Origin: an uncultured Oscillospiraceae bacterium
GTDB lineage: Bacteria > Bacillota > Clostridia > Oscillospirales > Oscillospiraceae
Reading direction: 5' to 3'
Length of the DNA stretch: 64,000 nucleotides
Assembly (NCBI GenBank): GCA_934572335.1
Contig: CAKTKU010000001.1
Location: forward strand, 1 to 64,000
The notes below the pieces were generated by a model, which saw only the letters and a list, made by a program, of their open reading frames with translations, was not told where the DNA came from and searched no databases. Made by a program: the position numbers and the translations under genes. Shown piece by piece: positions 14,716-23,612 of this stretch (within the stretch, counting starts at the first letter, position 1; each line of letters opens with the position of its first letter).

Positions 14716-15822
14716 TCAGTCGGCGGCGCGCATGGAGAGATAGGCGTTGATGAACCCGTCGAGATCGCCGTTCATGACGTTGTCGATGTTGCCGTTTTCA
14801 TAGTCGGTGCGGTGATCCTTGACGAGCTGGTACGGCATGAAGACGTAGGAGCGGATCTGGCTGCCCCATTCGATCTTCATCTGCACGCCCTTTATGTCGC
14901 TTATCTTTTCGAGGTGCTCGCGCTCCTTTATCTCGGCGAGACGCGCGCGCAGCATGTTCTTGCAGTTTTCGAGGTTCTGGAAGTGGCTGCGCTCGACCTG
15001 ACTGGACACGACGATGCCCGTGGGTATATGCGTCAGACGCACGGCGGAGGAGGTCTTGTTGACCTTCTGCCCGCCTGCGCCGGAGGAGCGGTAAACGTCC
15101 ATCTTTATGTCCTCGTCGCGAAGCTCTATCTCGTTGTTGTCGGCGATCTCGGGCATGACCTCGACCGCGGCGAAGGAGGTGTGGCGGCGGCCTGCGGCGT
15201 CAAACGGCGACACGCGCACAAGGCGGTGGATGCCGTGCTCGCTCTTGAGAAAGCCATAGGCATTGTCGCCCTCTATCATGATCGTGGCGCTCTTGAGCCC
15301 GGCCTCGTCCCCGTCGAGATAGTCCATGACCTTGACCTTGTAGCCGTGGCGGTCTGCCCACATGTTGTACATGCGGTACAGCATGCTCGCCCAGTCCTGC
15401 GCCTCCGTCCCACCGGCGCCGGCGTGGAACGTGAGGATGGCGTTGTTGGCGTCGTACTCGCCGGTCAGAAGCGTACTGAGCCTTGTTGCCTCGACCGCCT
15501 CGCTGAACTTGTCGTACTCGCTTTTGAGCTCTTCAAGCATGGAGTCGTCATTCTCCTCCAGCGCCATTTCGCACATGGTGTACATATCATCCCACGCCTG
15601 GCAGAGCTTGGCGTAGTTGTCACACTTGCTCTTGAGCGTTTTCAGGCGCTTCTGCACCTTCTGGGAGTTCTCAACGTCGTTCCAGAAGCCGTCGCGCTCG
15701 CTCGCGGCCTCCAGCTCCTCGATCTCCTTCTGCGCGGGCTCGAGCTTGAGCGCGTCGCGCAGAACGTCGAGCGTGGGCTTGATATTGTTCAGCTTTACCT
15801 TGTATTCTTCAAATTCCAGCAT
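14716..15822 (-). CDS. prfB: Peptide chain release factor 2, uninterrupted frame
   Basis: Reads UGA/UAA stop codons and triggers peptide release. The anticodon-like SPF is in VRVSPFDAAG and the catalytic GGQ in SSGAGGQKVNK; the latter is about two-thirds along the 368 residues. The gene is one open frame from its N terminus (MLEFEEYKVKLNN), so it lacks the internal UGA and +1 programmed frameshift that most bacterial prfB genes use for autoregulation. The start is the ATG at 15822; a GTG at 15831 is possible. It appears monocistronic. Confidence 0.95.
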   Translation of the reverse strand: MLEFEEYKVKLNNIKPTLDVLRDALKLEPAQKEIEELEAASERDGFWNDVENSQKVQKRLKTLKSKCDNYAKLCQAWDDMYTMCEMALEENDDSMLEELKSEYDKFSEAVEATRLSTLLTGEYDANNAILTFHAGAGGTEAQDWASMLYRMYNMWADRHGYKVKVMDYLDGDEAGLKSATIMIEGDNAYGFLKSEHGIHRLVRVSPFDAAGRRHTSFAAVEVMPEIADNNEIELRDEDIKMDVYRSSGAGGQKVNKTSSAVRLTHIPTGIVVSSQVERSHFQNLENCKNMLRARLAEIKEREHLEKISDIKGVQMKIEWGSQIRSYVFMPYQLVKDHRTDYENGNIDNVMNGDLDGFINAYLSMRAAD

Positions 15823-16104
15823 ATAATACACTCTACTTTCGTTGGTTTCGCATTAAATTTCCGAAATACTATTATATACAAAAATGCCGCGCTTGTAAAT
15901 GTGTTTTTTTATAAGCTTTTTATCCACAATATTGCCGCGCCTCTCTTCCCATGCGCGTTATTCTATGATATAATATAATTGCAATAAGAGGGCGCTGCCG
16001 TACCCGGGGAAAGGGGGCGCGCAGGGAAGATATGCGTGCGCGGCGGCAGCCCGGTATGGGATAAAAACAACTGAAAAGAATGAATTTACGGAGGACAAAG
16101 AGAA

Positions 16105-17067
16105 ATGATTTCACACGGCAAGGAAATTAAGGTGTTCACCGGCAACTCCAACCCCGCGCTGGCGGAGGACATTTGTGCACAGCTCTACAAGAGCCTCGGC
16201 AATGCGTCCGTTTCACAGTTTGCGGACGGTGAATGCTCGATTTCCGTGTTTGAGCCTGTCCGCGGCAAGGATGTTTTCATCGTGCAGTCTACATGCAACC
16301 ATGTCAACGACAATCTTATGGAGCTGCTGATAATGATAGACGCGATGCGCCGCGCCTCCGCCGGTCGCATTACCGCCGTCATCCCGTATTTCGGCTACGC
16401 CCGTCAGGACAGAAAGGCGAAGAGCCGCGACCCCATATCCGCAAAGCTTGTTGCAAACCTCATCACTGCCGCCGGCGCGGACAGAGTGCTCACGATGGAC
16501 CTGCACGCCGCGCAGATACAGGGCTTTTTCGACATTCCCGTTGACAACCTCATGGGCAGCCACCTCTTCGTGCGCCACTTCGTGAAGATGTTCGGCAAGG
16601 GGAATGAGGACGTTATGGTCGTCTCCCCGGACGTTGGCAGCACCGCGCGCGCCCGTGCGTTTTCCATGAAGCTGGGCGTGAACATGGCGATCGTCGACAA
16701 GCGCCGCGAGAAGGCGAACCAGTCCGAGGTCATGAACATCATCGGCAACGTTGAGGGCAAGACGTGCATCCTCCTCGACGATATCGTCGACACCGCCGGG
16801 TCCCTCTGCGGCGCGGCAAAGGCGATAAAGGAGATAGGCGGCGCGAAGGAGGTCTATGCCTGCGCCACGCACGGCGTGCTCTCCGGTCCCGCGATAGAGC
16901 GCATTGAGGAAAGCTGCATAAAGGAGCTGCTGCTGCTCGACACCATCCCCTATCCCTCCGACAAGCCCGCGTGCAAGAAGATAGAGTATATATCCACAGC
17001 CCCGGTGTTCGCCGAGGCGATAAGAAGAATTTACGAAGAGGTCTCCATTTCCAACCTCTTTGACTGA
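16105..17067 (+). CDS. prs: Ribose-phosphate pyrophosphokinase (PRPP synthetase)
   Basis: Makes PRPP from ribose-5-phosphate and ATP, feeding nucleotide, His and Trp synthesis. The 320-residue class I enzyme has the flexible-loop motif YARQDRK (about residues 98-104), MDLHAAQ (131-137) and the PRPP loop DDIVDTAGS (225-233). The ATG has CGGAGG 13 bases upstream. The region before it has a TATAAT near 15970 with a weak -35 and a GC-rich leader of about 110 bases with inverted repeats. pth follows, probably co-transcribed. Confidence 0.96.
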   Translation: MISHGKEIKVFTGNSNPALAEDICAQLYKSLGNASVSQFADGECSISVFEPVRGKDVFIVQSTCNHVNDNLMELLIMIDAMRRASAGRITAVIPYFGYARQDRKAKSRDPISAKLVANLITAAGADRVLTMDLHAAQIQGFFDIPVDNLMGSHLFVRHFVKMFGKGNEDVMVVSPDVGSTARARAFSMKLGVNMAIVDKRREKANQSEVMNIIGNVEGKTCILLDDIVDTAGSLCGAAKAIKEIGGAKEVYACATHGVLSGPAIERIEESCIKELLLLDTIPYPSDKPACKKIEYISTAPVFAEAIRRIYEEVSISNLFD

Positions 17068-17115
17068 TCGAATGTGAGGACGGCTCTGCCGCCCGGACGA
17101 AAGGACAGATATACA

Positions 17116-17709
17116 ATGCTTTTCAAAAAACCGGGCGGCGTGAGCTGGCTGATCGTGTTTCTCGGCAACCCCGGCATGAAATACGAGGGGACGCGCCACA
17201 ACGCCGGCTTCATGGCGGCGGACGCGCTGGCAAAGCGCCGCGGCATCGCGATAAACAGGCTCCGCTTCAAGGCGCTGACCGCGCAGTGCGGCATCGCGGG
17301 GGAGAGCGTGCTTCTGATGAAGCCGCAGACATATATGAACCTCTCCGGCGAGGCCGTGGGCGAAGCCGCGCGCTTTTACAAGATACCGCCGGAGCATATC
17401 ATCGTCGTGTCCGACGAGATGGCGCTGCCCGTGGGCAAGCTCCGCATCCGCAAAAAGGGCTCCGCCGGGGGACACAACGGACTGGAAAATATCATCGCGC
17501 ATCTCGGCACCGAGGAATTCCCGCGCATCCGCCTCGGCGTCGGCGCACCGCCGCACCCGGACTATGACGTGAAGGACTGGGTGCTGTCGTCATTTAAAAA
17601 TCAGGATGCGGAGGACATGGCCGCCGCCGCGGCGCGCGCGGGCGAAGCCGCCGAGTGCTACATCGCCGAGGGCGCGGACAGAGCCATGAATAAATTCAAC
17701 ACCAAGTGA
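17116..17709 (+). CDS. pth: Peptidyl-tRNA hydrolase
   Basis: Recycles peptidyl-tRNA that drops off ribosomes. The catalytic set is visible: Asn18 in GNPG, His28 in TRHNAGF and the Asp in VSDEMALP near residue 100, plus the GGHNGL motif. The start is the ATG at 17116 (197 residues), with AAAGGA ten bases upstream; an in-frame codon 42 bases earlier has no ribosome-binding site. It lies 48 bases after prs, a common pairing in Firmicutes. Confidence 0.95.
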   Translation: MLFKKPGGVSWLIVFLGNPGMKYEGTRHNAGFMAADALAKRRGIAINRLRFKALTAQCGIAGESVLLMKPQTYMNLSGEAVGEAARFYKIPPEHIIVVSDEMALPVGKLRIRKKGSAGGHNGLENIIAHLGTEEFPRIRLGVGAPPHPDYDVKDWVLSSFKNQDAEDMAAAAARAGEAAECYIAEGADRAMNKFNTK

Positions 17710-17790
17710 TTCAACAAAACCTGACTGCGTAAACAAGCGCCGGTGTGCACCGGGCTGAATATATAACGATGTATGAAAGAGGCTTGACGT

Positions 17791-18984
17791 ATGAAAAAAA
17801 GCTGCATTGCGATGCTTTTGGCCGGCGGACAGGGCTCACGGCTTTACGCACTGACCCAGAACGTCGCCAAACCCAGCGTCCCGTTCGGCGGAAAGTACAG
17901 GATCATTGACTTTCCGCTCTCCAACTGCACCAACTCCGGCATTGACACCGTAGGCGTGCTCACGCAGTACCGCCCGCTCCAGCTCAACAGCTATATCGGC
18001 AGCGGTCAGCCGTGGGATCTCGACGTGTCGGACGGCGGCGTGTATATCCTCCCGCCGTATCAGAGCGCGGGGGAGAAGGGCTCGTGGTTTTCCGGCACGG
18101 CGAACGCCATTTATCAGAATATCGGCTTCATCGAGAGCTATGACCCGGAAAACGTGCTCATCCTCTCGGGCGACCATATCTATAAGATGGACTACTCCGT
18201 CATGCTGCGCGAGCATATGGAACATGACGCCGCGTGCACCATCTCCGTGCAGCAGGTGAGCATGGAGGAGGCGACGCGCCTTGGCATAATGGGCGTGGGT
18301 GAGGACGGGTATGTGTCCGAGTTCGAGGAGAAGCCCGCGCACCCCAAGAGCGATCTTGCCTCCATGGGCATATACATATTCAACTGGAAGAAGCTGCGCG
18401 AATACCTCATCGCGGACGAGAACGACCCCAAGTCCAGCAAGGACTTCGGCAAGAACATCATCCCCAACATGCTCGCCGCGGGCGAGAAGCTGTGGCCGTA
18501 CCGCTTCGAGGGGTACTGGCGCGATGTCGGCACGATAACGAGCCTGTGGGACGCGAACATGGATATGCTCTCGCAGAACCGCATAAACCTCTACGATCCC
18601 GCGTGGCCGATAAGCTCGCGCAGTCCGATATGCCCGCCGCACGTCACCGGCGAGCATGCCAGCATCCGCCACTCCATCGTCACCGAGGGCTGCGAGATAG
18701 ACGGCGAGGTCGAAAACTCCGTGCTGTCGTCGTCCGTTAAGGTCGGGCGCGGGGCGCGCGTGATGTACAGCGTGCTCATGCCGGGCGTTGCGGTTGAGGA
18801 GAACGCCGTGGTGGAATACGCCATAATCGGCGAGAACACGGTGATAAAAGCGGGCGCGCACATCGGCGCGCAGCCCGACGGGACGGACGCATGGGGCGTC
18901 GCGACCTGCGGACCGGGCATAACGATAAAAGAGGGCGCGGCCATCCCGGCGAGCGCTATGATATACACGGGGGAGGAGGTCTGA
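17791..18984 (+). CDS. glgC: Glucose-1-phosphate adenylyltransferase, catalytic subunit
   Basis: Makes ADP-glucose for glycogen synthesis. The nucleotide-binding GGQGSRL is at residues 12-18, the substrate loop includes KPSVPFGGKYRIIDF, and a left-handed beta-helix domain is C-terminal. The 397-residue length is typical. It is followed three bases later by glgD; GlgC/GlgD form a hetero-oligomer in Firmicutes. A GC-rich inverted repeat (CCGGTG/CACCGG, 17740-17753) lies upstream. Confidence 0.94.
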   Translation: MKKSCIAMLLAGGQGSRLYALTQNVAKPSVPFGGKYRIIDFPLSNCTNSGIDTVGVLTQYRPLQLNSYIGSGQPWDLDVSDGGVYILPPYQSAGEKGSWFSGTANAIYQNIGFIESYDPENVLILSGDHIYKMDYSVMLREHMEHDAACTISVQQVSMEEATRLGIMGVGEDGYVSEFEEKPAHPKSDLASMGIYIFNWKKLREYLIADENDPKSSKDFGKNIIPNMLAAGEKLWPYRFEGYWRDVGTITSLWDANMDMLSQNRINLYDPAWPISSRSPICPPHVTGEHASIRHSIVTEGCEIDGEVENSVLSSSVKVGRGARVMYSVLMPGVAVEENAVVEYAIIGENTVIKAGAHIGAQPDGTDAWGVATCGPGITIKEGAAIPASAMIYTGEEV

Positions 18985-18987
18985 GCC

Positions 18988-20100
18988 ATGAAGGGATTCC
19001 ACGGAATAATCTTTGCTTACAGTACGTCTCCTGATCTCGGCATGCTCGTCAACGCGCGCACAGCGGCGTCTTTGCCGTTCTGCGGGCGGTACAGGCTCAT
19101 CGACTTTGCTCTCTCCTCCATGCGCAACGCTGATATTCTCGACGTGGGCGTTATCATGCAGCGCGACTATCAGTCACTGCTTGACCATATCGGCAGCGGC
19201 AAGGCGTGGGACATGAGCCGCAAGCGCGGCGGACTGCGTATGCTGCCGCCGTTCGGTCTGCCCGACTATCACCGCGGCAACTACACCGGCACCATCGAGG
19301 CGATAAACGCCGTCGCGGCGTATATAAAGGATATTCCGCAGAGCCACGTTGTGCTCATGCAGGGCAACCTCGCCGCGAACATCGACCTCAGCGCCGCGAT
19401 AAAGAAATATCTCGACGCGGGGGCGGACATGATGGCGATCTGCGCCGACCACACCCCGGAGGGTATGCACCACCGCTACGTCGTCGACGGCGAGGGCTGC
19501 GTCACTCGTGTGCTGTTCGACCGCATCGGCCGCGGCGAGGGCATACCGTCGCTCGAGGGCTTTATCGTGAAGAAGGACACGCTCGTGGAGCTGATGGACA
19601 AATGCAAGGCGCGAAACCTCTACCGCTTCCATAAGGACGCGGTCGCCCTCTATCTTGCCGAGGGCGGCAGGATGAGCACCTATGTCCACCCCGGCTACGC
19701 CGCCGCCATACGCACGGTGCAGGCATACTACAAGGCGAGCATGGATATGCTGGACGCGGCGAACCGCGCGCAGCTCTTCCCGGCGGAGCGCCCCGTGCGC
19801 ACGAAGAACAGCGAGGGCGTCAGCACGTATTACGGCGAGAACGCCGTGTCGAAAAACAGCCTCGTCGCCGATAACTGCATCATCGAGGGCAGCATTGAAA
19901 ACTGCATCATCTTCTCCGGCGCGCGCATCCGCACCGGGGCGGAGCTGAAAAACTGCATCATCATGCGCGGCTGCGAGATAGGCGAGGGGACGGAGCTGAA
20001 GTACGTCATATCCGACAAGGCCGCGTCCTTCGCGCCCGGCATTGCCCTCTCCGGCAGCCCGCGCCTGCCCATCGTTGTCCCCAAGGGCAGCATTATCTAG
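18988..20100 (+). CDS. glgD: GlgD, regulatory subunit of ADP-glucose pyrophosphorylase
   Basis: A GlgC paralogue in which the N-terminal GGxGxRL loop is degraded: it reads AYSTSPDLGML where catalytic subunits have the glycine-rich loop. RYRLIDF and the C-terminal beta-helix are kept. It is expected to modulate GlgC rather than catalyse on its own. The 370-residue start ATG has GGAGG overlapping the end of glgC, indicating coupling. Confidence 0.92.
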   Translation: MKGFHGIIFAYSTSPDLGMLVNARTAASLPFCGRYRLIDFALSSMRNADILDVGVIMQRDYQSLLDHIGSGKAWDMSRKRGGLRMLPPFGLPDYHRGNYTGTIEAINAVAAYIKDIPQSHVVLMQGNLAANIDLSAAIKKYLDAGADMMAICADHTPEGMHHRYVVDGEGCVTRVLFDRIGRGEGIPSLEGFIVKKDTLVELMDKCKARNLYRFHKDAVALYLAEGGRMSTYVHPGYAAAIRTVQAYYKASMDMLDAANRAQLFPAERPVRTKNSEGVSTYYGENAVSKNSLVADNCIIEGSIENCIIFSGARIRTGAELKNCIIMRGCEIGEGTELKYVISDKAASFAPGIALSGSPRLPIVVPKGSII

Positions 20101-20116
20101 GGCATAACTTGATAAC

Positions 20117-20166
20117 AAAGCAGCGCCATAGGCGGTGTTTGAAAACCGCCTATGGTACTTTGCTTT
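20117..20166 (+). terminator. Terminator after glgD
   Basis: An 11-bp perfect stem (CCATAGGCGGT/ACCGCCTATGG) sits inside a second 6-bp stem (AAAGCA/TGCTTT), followed by further T residues. It separates glgCD from glgP. Confidence 0.8.
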
Positions 20167-20227
20167 TTATACCCGGAAGAAAATTACATAATTATTCCGG
20201 GGCAACTCTATTCAGGAGGTTTGATAA

Positions 20228-22630
20228 ATGGTAGGAGAAACGATTTCACGCGAAGAGGTCCGCAGCGCGATAGAGGATAAGCTCTGCGCGCATTTCGGCG
20301 TCACCGGCGCCGAGGCTACCGACGAGCAGATATTTCAGGCGACCGCGATAGTCATACGCGAGATAATGAGCCGCCTGCACGTGGCGGAGGACCCCAAGCA
20401 CGCGAAAAAAGAAGTGCACTACATGTCCATGGAGTTTCTCATGGGCAGAAGCCTGATGAAGAACGCCTTCAACCTCGGCATATCCGAGGCGGTCACGGGC
20501 GCGCTGGAGGATATGGGGCGCAATGCGTCCGACATATTCGAGGCGGAGCCGGACGCCGGGCTTGGCAACGGCGGTCTCGGGCGTCTCGCGGCGTGCTATA
20601 TGGACAGTATGTCCACGCTCGGCCTCGAGGCGACGGGGTATTCCATCTGCTACGAGCTCGGCATATTCAAGCAGAAGTTTGAAAACGGACACCAGACCGA
20701 GATCGCCGACAACTGGCGCACCGCCGCGGAGAGCTGGCTCGTGCCGCGGTATGAGGACGCAGTGGAGGTGCGCTTCGGCGGGCAGGTCTCCCCGCGCTGG
20801 GACAATTTCGGCCACTACACCGCCGAGTACACCGGCTACACCACCGTCATCGCCGTGCCGCGCGATATGCTCATCGCGGGCTACGGCGGGAAGGAGATCA
20901 ACTCCCTGCGCCTGTGGGACGCGAAGAGCCCGAACTCTCTGGATATGTACCTCTTCTCCGAGGGCGAATATGTCAAGAGCATGGAGCAGCGCACCATGGC
21001 GGAGGTCATCACCAAGGTGCTCTACCCCGCCGACGAGCATATCGAGGGCAAGACCCTGCGCCTCAAGCAGCAGTATTTCTTCGTCTCCGCCACGGCGCAG
21101 GATGTCGTGCGCAAGCACATGAAGAAGTGGGGCGACATAAAGAGCTTTGCCGAGCACCACACCATCCAGATAAACGACACCCACCCCACCCTCATCATTC
21201 CCGAGCTTATGCGCATCTTCATGGATGAGCACGGCATGGGCTGGGACGAGGCGTGGAGCATCGTGAAAAACAGCGTCGCCTACACCAACCACACCGTCAT
21301 GAGCGAGGCGCTTGAGCGCTGGCCGCAGGATCTTGTGCAGCAGCTTCTGCCGCGCCTGTGGGAGATCATGTGCGAGATAAACCGCCGCTGGTGCGACTTC
21401 CTTGTGGAGCATTTCGGCCAGGGCGAGCGCGCGGGGCGCAACCTCATCATCCGCGACGGTCAGGTGCACATGGCGAATATGTGCCTTGCCGCGTGCTACA
21501 AGGTCAACGGCGTGTCGAAGCTGCACGGGGATATACTCAAGCGCGACCTCTTCCGCGATGTGTGCTCCATCCGCCCCGAGCGCTTCACCTACGTCACCAA
21601 CGGCATTGACCACCGCCGCTGGCTCAGCCAGATCAACCCTGGTCTGCACTCCCTCGTGTGTGAGCTTCTGGGTTCGGACGCTTATCTGACGCACCCGGAG
21701 GAGCTTGAGGGGCTGCTGCGCTACGCCGATGACGGCGAGGTTCTGCGCCGTGTCAACGGGATAAAGCACGACAATAAGCTCCGCTTCGCGGAGTTTGCCC
21801 GCCGCAACGACAGCTTCGCGCTCGACCCCGACTCCGTCATGGATGTTCAGGTCAAGCGCCTGCATGAGTATAAGCGTCAGCTTCTCTGCGCCATGAGCAT
21901 CGCGAGCCTCCAGATGCAGCTCCACGACGACCCGAATATGCCGTTTGTGCCGCGCACGTTCGTTTTCGGGGCGAAGGCGGCGGCGGGCTACCGCACGGCG
22001 AAGAGGATAATCGAGCTGATACTCTCGCTCGCGGACGACGTCAACAACGACCCCCTCTGCCGCGAGAAGCTGCAGGTGTACTTTGTGGAGAACTACCGCG
22101 TTTCCGCCGCGGAGGCGATCGTGCCCGCCGCGCAGGTGTCCGAGCAGATCTCCACCGCCGGCAAGGAGGCGTCCGGCACGGGCTGCATGAAGCTGATGAT
22201 GAACGGCGCTGTCACTATCGGCACGCTCGACGGCGCAAATGTCGAGATGTACGAGCGCCTTGGCGACGAGAACATGTTCCTCTTCGGTCTGCATACTGAG
22301 GAGATAGAAAAGCTGCGCGCCGGGGGGTACGACCCCAACGCAGTCGCCGCGGCGGATGAGGAGATCATGCGCGTGTTCGACCGCTTTTCCCAGGGCTTCA
22401 GAGACGGCAAGAGCTATTCCGACCTCGTGTCCATGCTGCTCTACGGCGGCGACCAGTATATGCTCGTTGCCGACTACCGCGCGTATGCCGACTGCCAGAA
22501 GAAGCTGTACGCGCGCATCGCCGATGAGCGGGAGTACGCGCGCCTCGCGCTCGTCAACACAGCGAAGAGCGGCGTGTTTGCCGCCGACCGCGCGATCGCG
22601 GAGTATGCACATAACATATGGAACGTATAA
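20228..22630 (+). CDS. glgP: Glycogen/starch/alpha-glucan phosphorylase
   Basis: PLP enzyme that releases glucose-1-phosphate from alpha-glucans. The 800-residue protein has the family blocks FLMGR, LGNGGLGRLAACY, and the PLP-lysine region EASGTGCMKLMMNGA near residue 650; most phosphorylases have GTGNMK, so Cys replaces Asn. AGGAGG precedes the ATG. Together with glgCD it handles storage glycogen, although no glgA or glgB lies in this window. The next gene overlaps its last 13 bases. Confidence 0.95.
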   Translation: MVGETISREEVRSAIEDKLCAHFGVTGAEATDEQIFQATAIVIREIMSRLHVAEDPKHAKKEVHYMSMEFLMGRSLMKNAFNLGISEAVTGALEDMGRNASDIFEAEPDAGLGNGGLGRLAACYMDSMSTLGLEATGYSICYELGIFKQKFENGHQTEIADNWRTAAESWLVPRYEDAVEVRFGGQVSPRWDNFGHYTAEYTGYTTVIAVPRDMLIAGYGGKEINSLRLWDAKSPNSLDMYLFSEGEYVKSMEQRTMAEVITKVLYPADEHIEGKTLRLKQQYFFVSATAQDVVRKHMKKWGDIKSFAEHHTIQINDTHPTLIIPELMRIFMDEHGMGWDEAWSIVKNSVAYTNHTVMSEALERWPQDLVQQLLPRLWEIMCEINRRWCDFLVEHFGQGERAGRNLIIRDGQVHMANMCLAACYKVNGVSKLHGDILKRDLFRDVCSIRPERFTYVTNGIDHRRWLSQINPGLHSLVCELLGSDAYLTHPEELEGLLRYADDGEVLRRVNGIKHDNKLRFAEFARRNDSFALDPDSVMDVQVKRLHEYKRQLLCAMSIASLQMQLHDDPNMPFVPRTFVFGAKAAAGYRTAKRIIELILSLADDVNNDPLCREKLQVYFVENYRVSAAEAIVPAAQVSEQISTAGKEASGTGCMKLMMNGAVTIGTLDGANVEMYERLGDENMFLFGLHTEEIEKLRAGGYDPNAVAAADEEIMRVFDRFSQGFRDGKSYSDLVSMLLYGGDQYMLVADYRAYADCQKKLYARIADEREYARLALVNTAKSGVFAADRAIAEYAHNIWNV

Positions 22631-23514
22631 ATGAAGCGCGCGTCGCCGTCATCGGCGGCGTGAATATGGACATCGGCGGCAGCCCGTTTGCAAAGCTCGT
22701 CATGCGCGACTCTAACCCCGGCATCATCACCGCCCGCCCGGGCGGCGTCGGGCGCAACATCGCGCACGATCTGCGCCTTCTCGGCGTGAACGTCAGCCTC
22801 GTCACCGCCGTGGGCGGGGACGTCTACGGCCAGGGGATACTCGACAGCTGCCGCGAGCTCGGCATAGACATGAGCCTTGCGCGCATCCTGCCGGAGCGGC
22901 GCAGCTCCACGTACCTCTACGTCACCGATGAGACCGGCGATATGCAGATCGGCATTGCCGACATGGAGATCACCGAGTGCATCACGCCGGAGTACCTCGC
23001 CTCGCGCATGGATGAGATAAATGCTTTCGACGCCGTCGTGCTCGACGCGAATCTCTCCGCGGAGAGCGTGGAGTACGCCGCGCGGCACTGCACCGCACCC
23101 ATCATCGCCGACCCCGTCTCCACGGCGAAGGCGATGCGGCTTGTCCCGGTGCTGGATAAGCTCTGGGCGATAAAACCGAACATATATGAGGCGGAAAAGC
23201 TCACCGGCGAGCATGACCCGGAGAAGGCCGCCGCGGCACTGCTGGATAAGGGCGTGAAGCGCGTGTTCATCAGCCTCGGCGAGGAGGGGATGCTCGCGGC
23301 GGAGCGCGGCAGCACCGTGCATATGCCGCGCGAGCTTGTCACCGTTGTCAATACCACCGGCGCGGGCGACGCTGCGACCTCCGCAATTGTGTGGGCGGCG
23401 CTCGCGGGCATGGACATTGCCGGGTGCGCCCGGGCCGCCGTGAAGGCGGGGGCGATAACCGCGTGCTGCGAGGGCGCGAACAACCCGGAGCTCTGCGCGG
23501 AGAAGCTGAGATAA
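22618..23514 (+). CDS. PfkB-family carbohydrate/nucleoside kinase
   Basis: Ribokinase-fold sugar kinase. The N-terminal GGVNMDIGG and the GGVGRNIA loop bind substrate, and NTTGAGDAATSA (near residue 245) carries the catalytic Asp and anion hole. The ATG lies inside glgP and overlaps it by 13 bases in another frame, so the kinase is probably translated from the glgP mRNA. The substrate could be ribose, pseudouridine or another sugar. Confidence 0.85.
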   Translation: MERINEARVAVIGGVNMDIGGSPFAKLVMRDSNPGIITARPGGVGRNIAHDLRLLGVNVSLVTAVGGDVYGQGILDSCRELGIDMSLARILPERRSSTYLYVTDETGDMQIGIADMEITECITPEYLASRMDEINAFDAVVLDANLSAESVEYAARHCTAPIIADPVSTAKAMRLVPVLDKLWAIKPNIYEAEKLTGEHDPEKAAAALLDKGVKRVFISLGEEGMLAAERGSTVHMPRELVTVVNTTGAGDAATSAIVWAALAGMDIAGCARAAVKAGAITACCEGANNPELCAEKLR

Positions 23515-23612
23515 AACCATAAAAGCAAAATTCCTGGACGGCGGGCGCGTAATAAAAACGTGCCCGCGGCAGTCGAATCCAAATAAAAAAATATTCGGAG
23601 GGAATACACAGC

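Noticed and set aside
15780..15850. Programmed +1 frameshift site in prfB
   Set aside because: The prfB frame is open from a family-typical start, with no in-frame UGA or shift sequence.
20246..22612. Long open frame antisense to glgP
   Set aside because: Shadow of glgP, whose catalytic motifs are clear.
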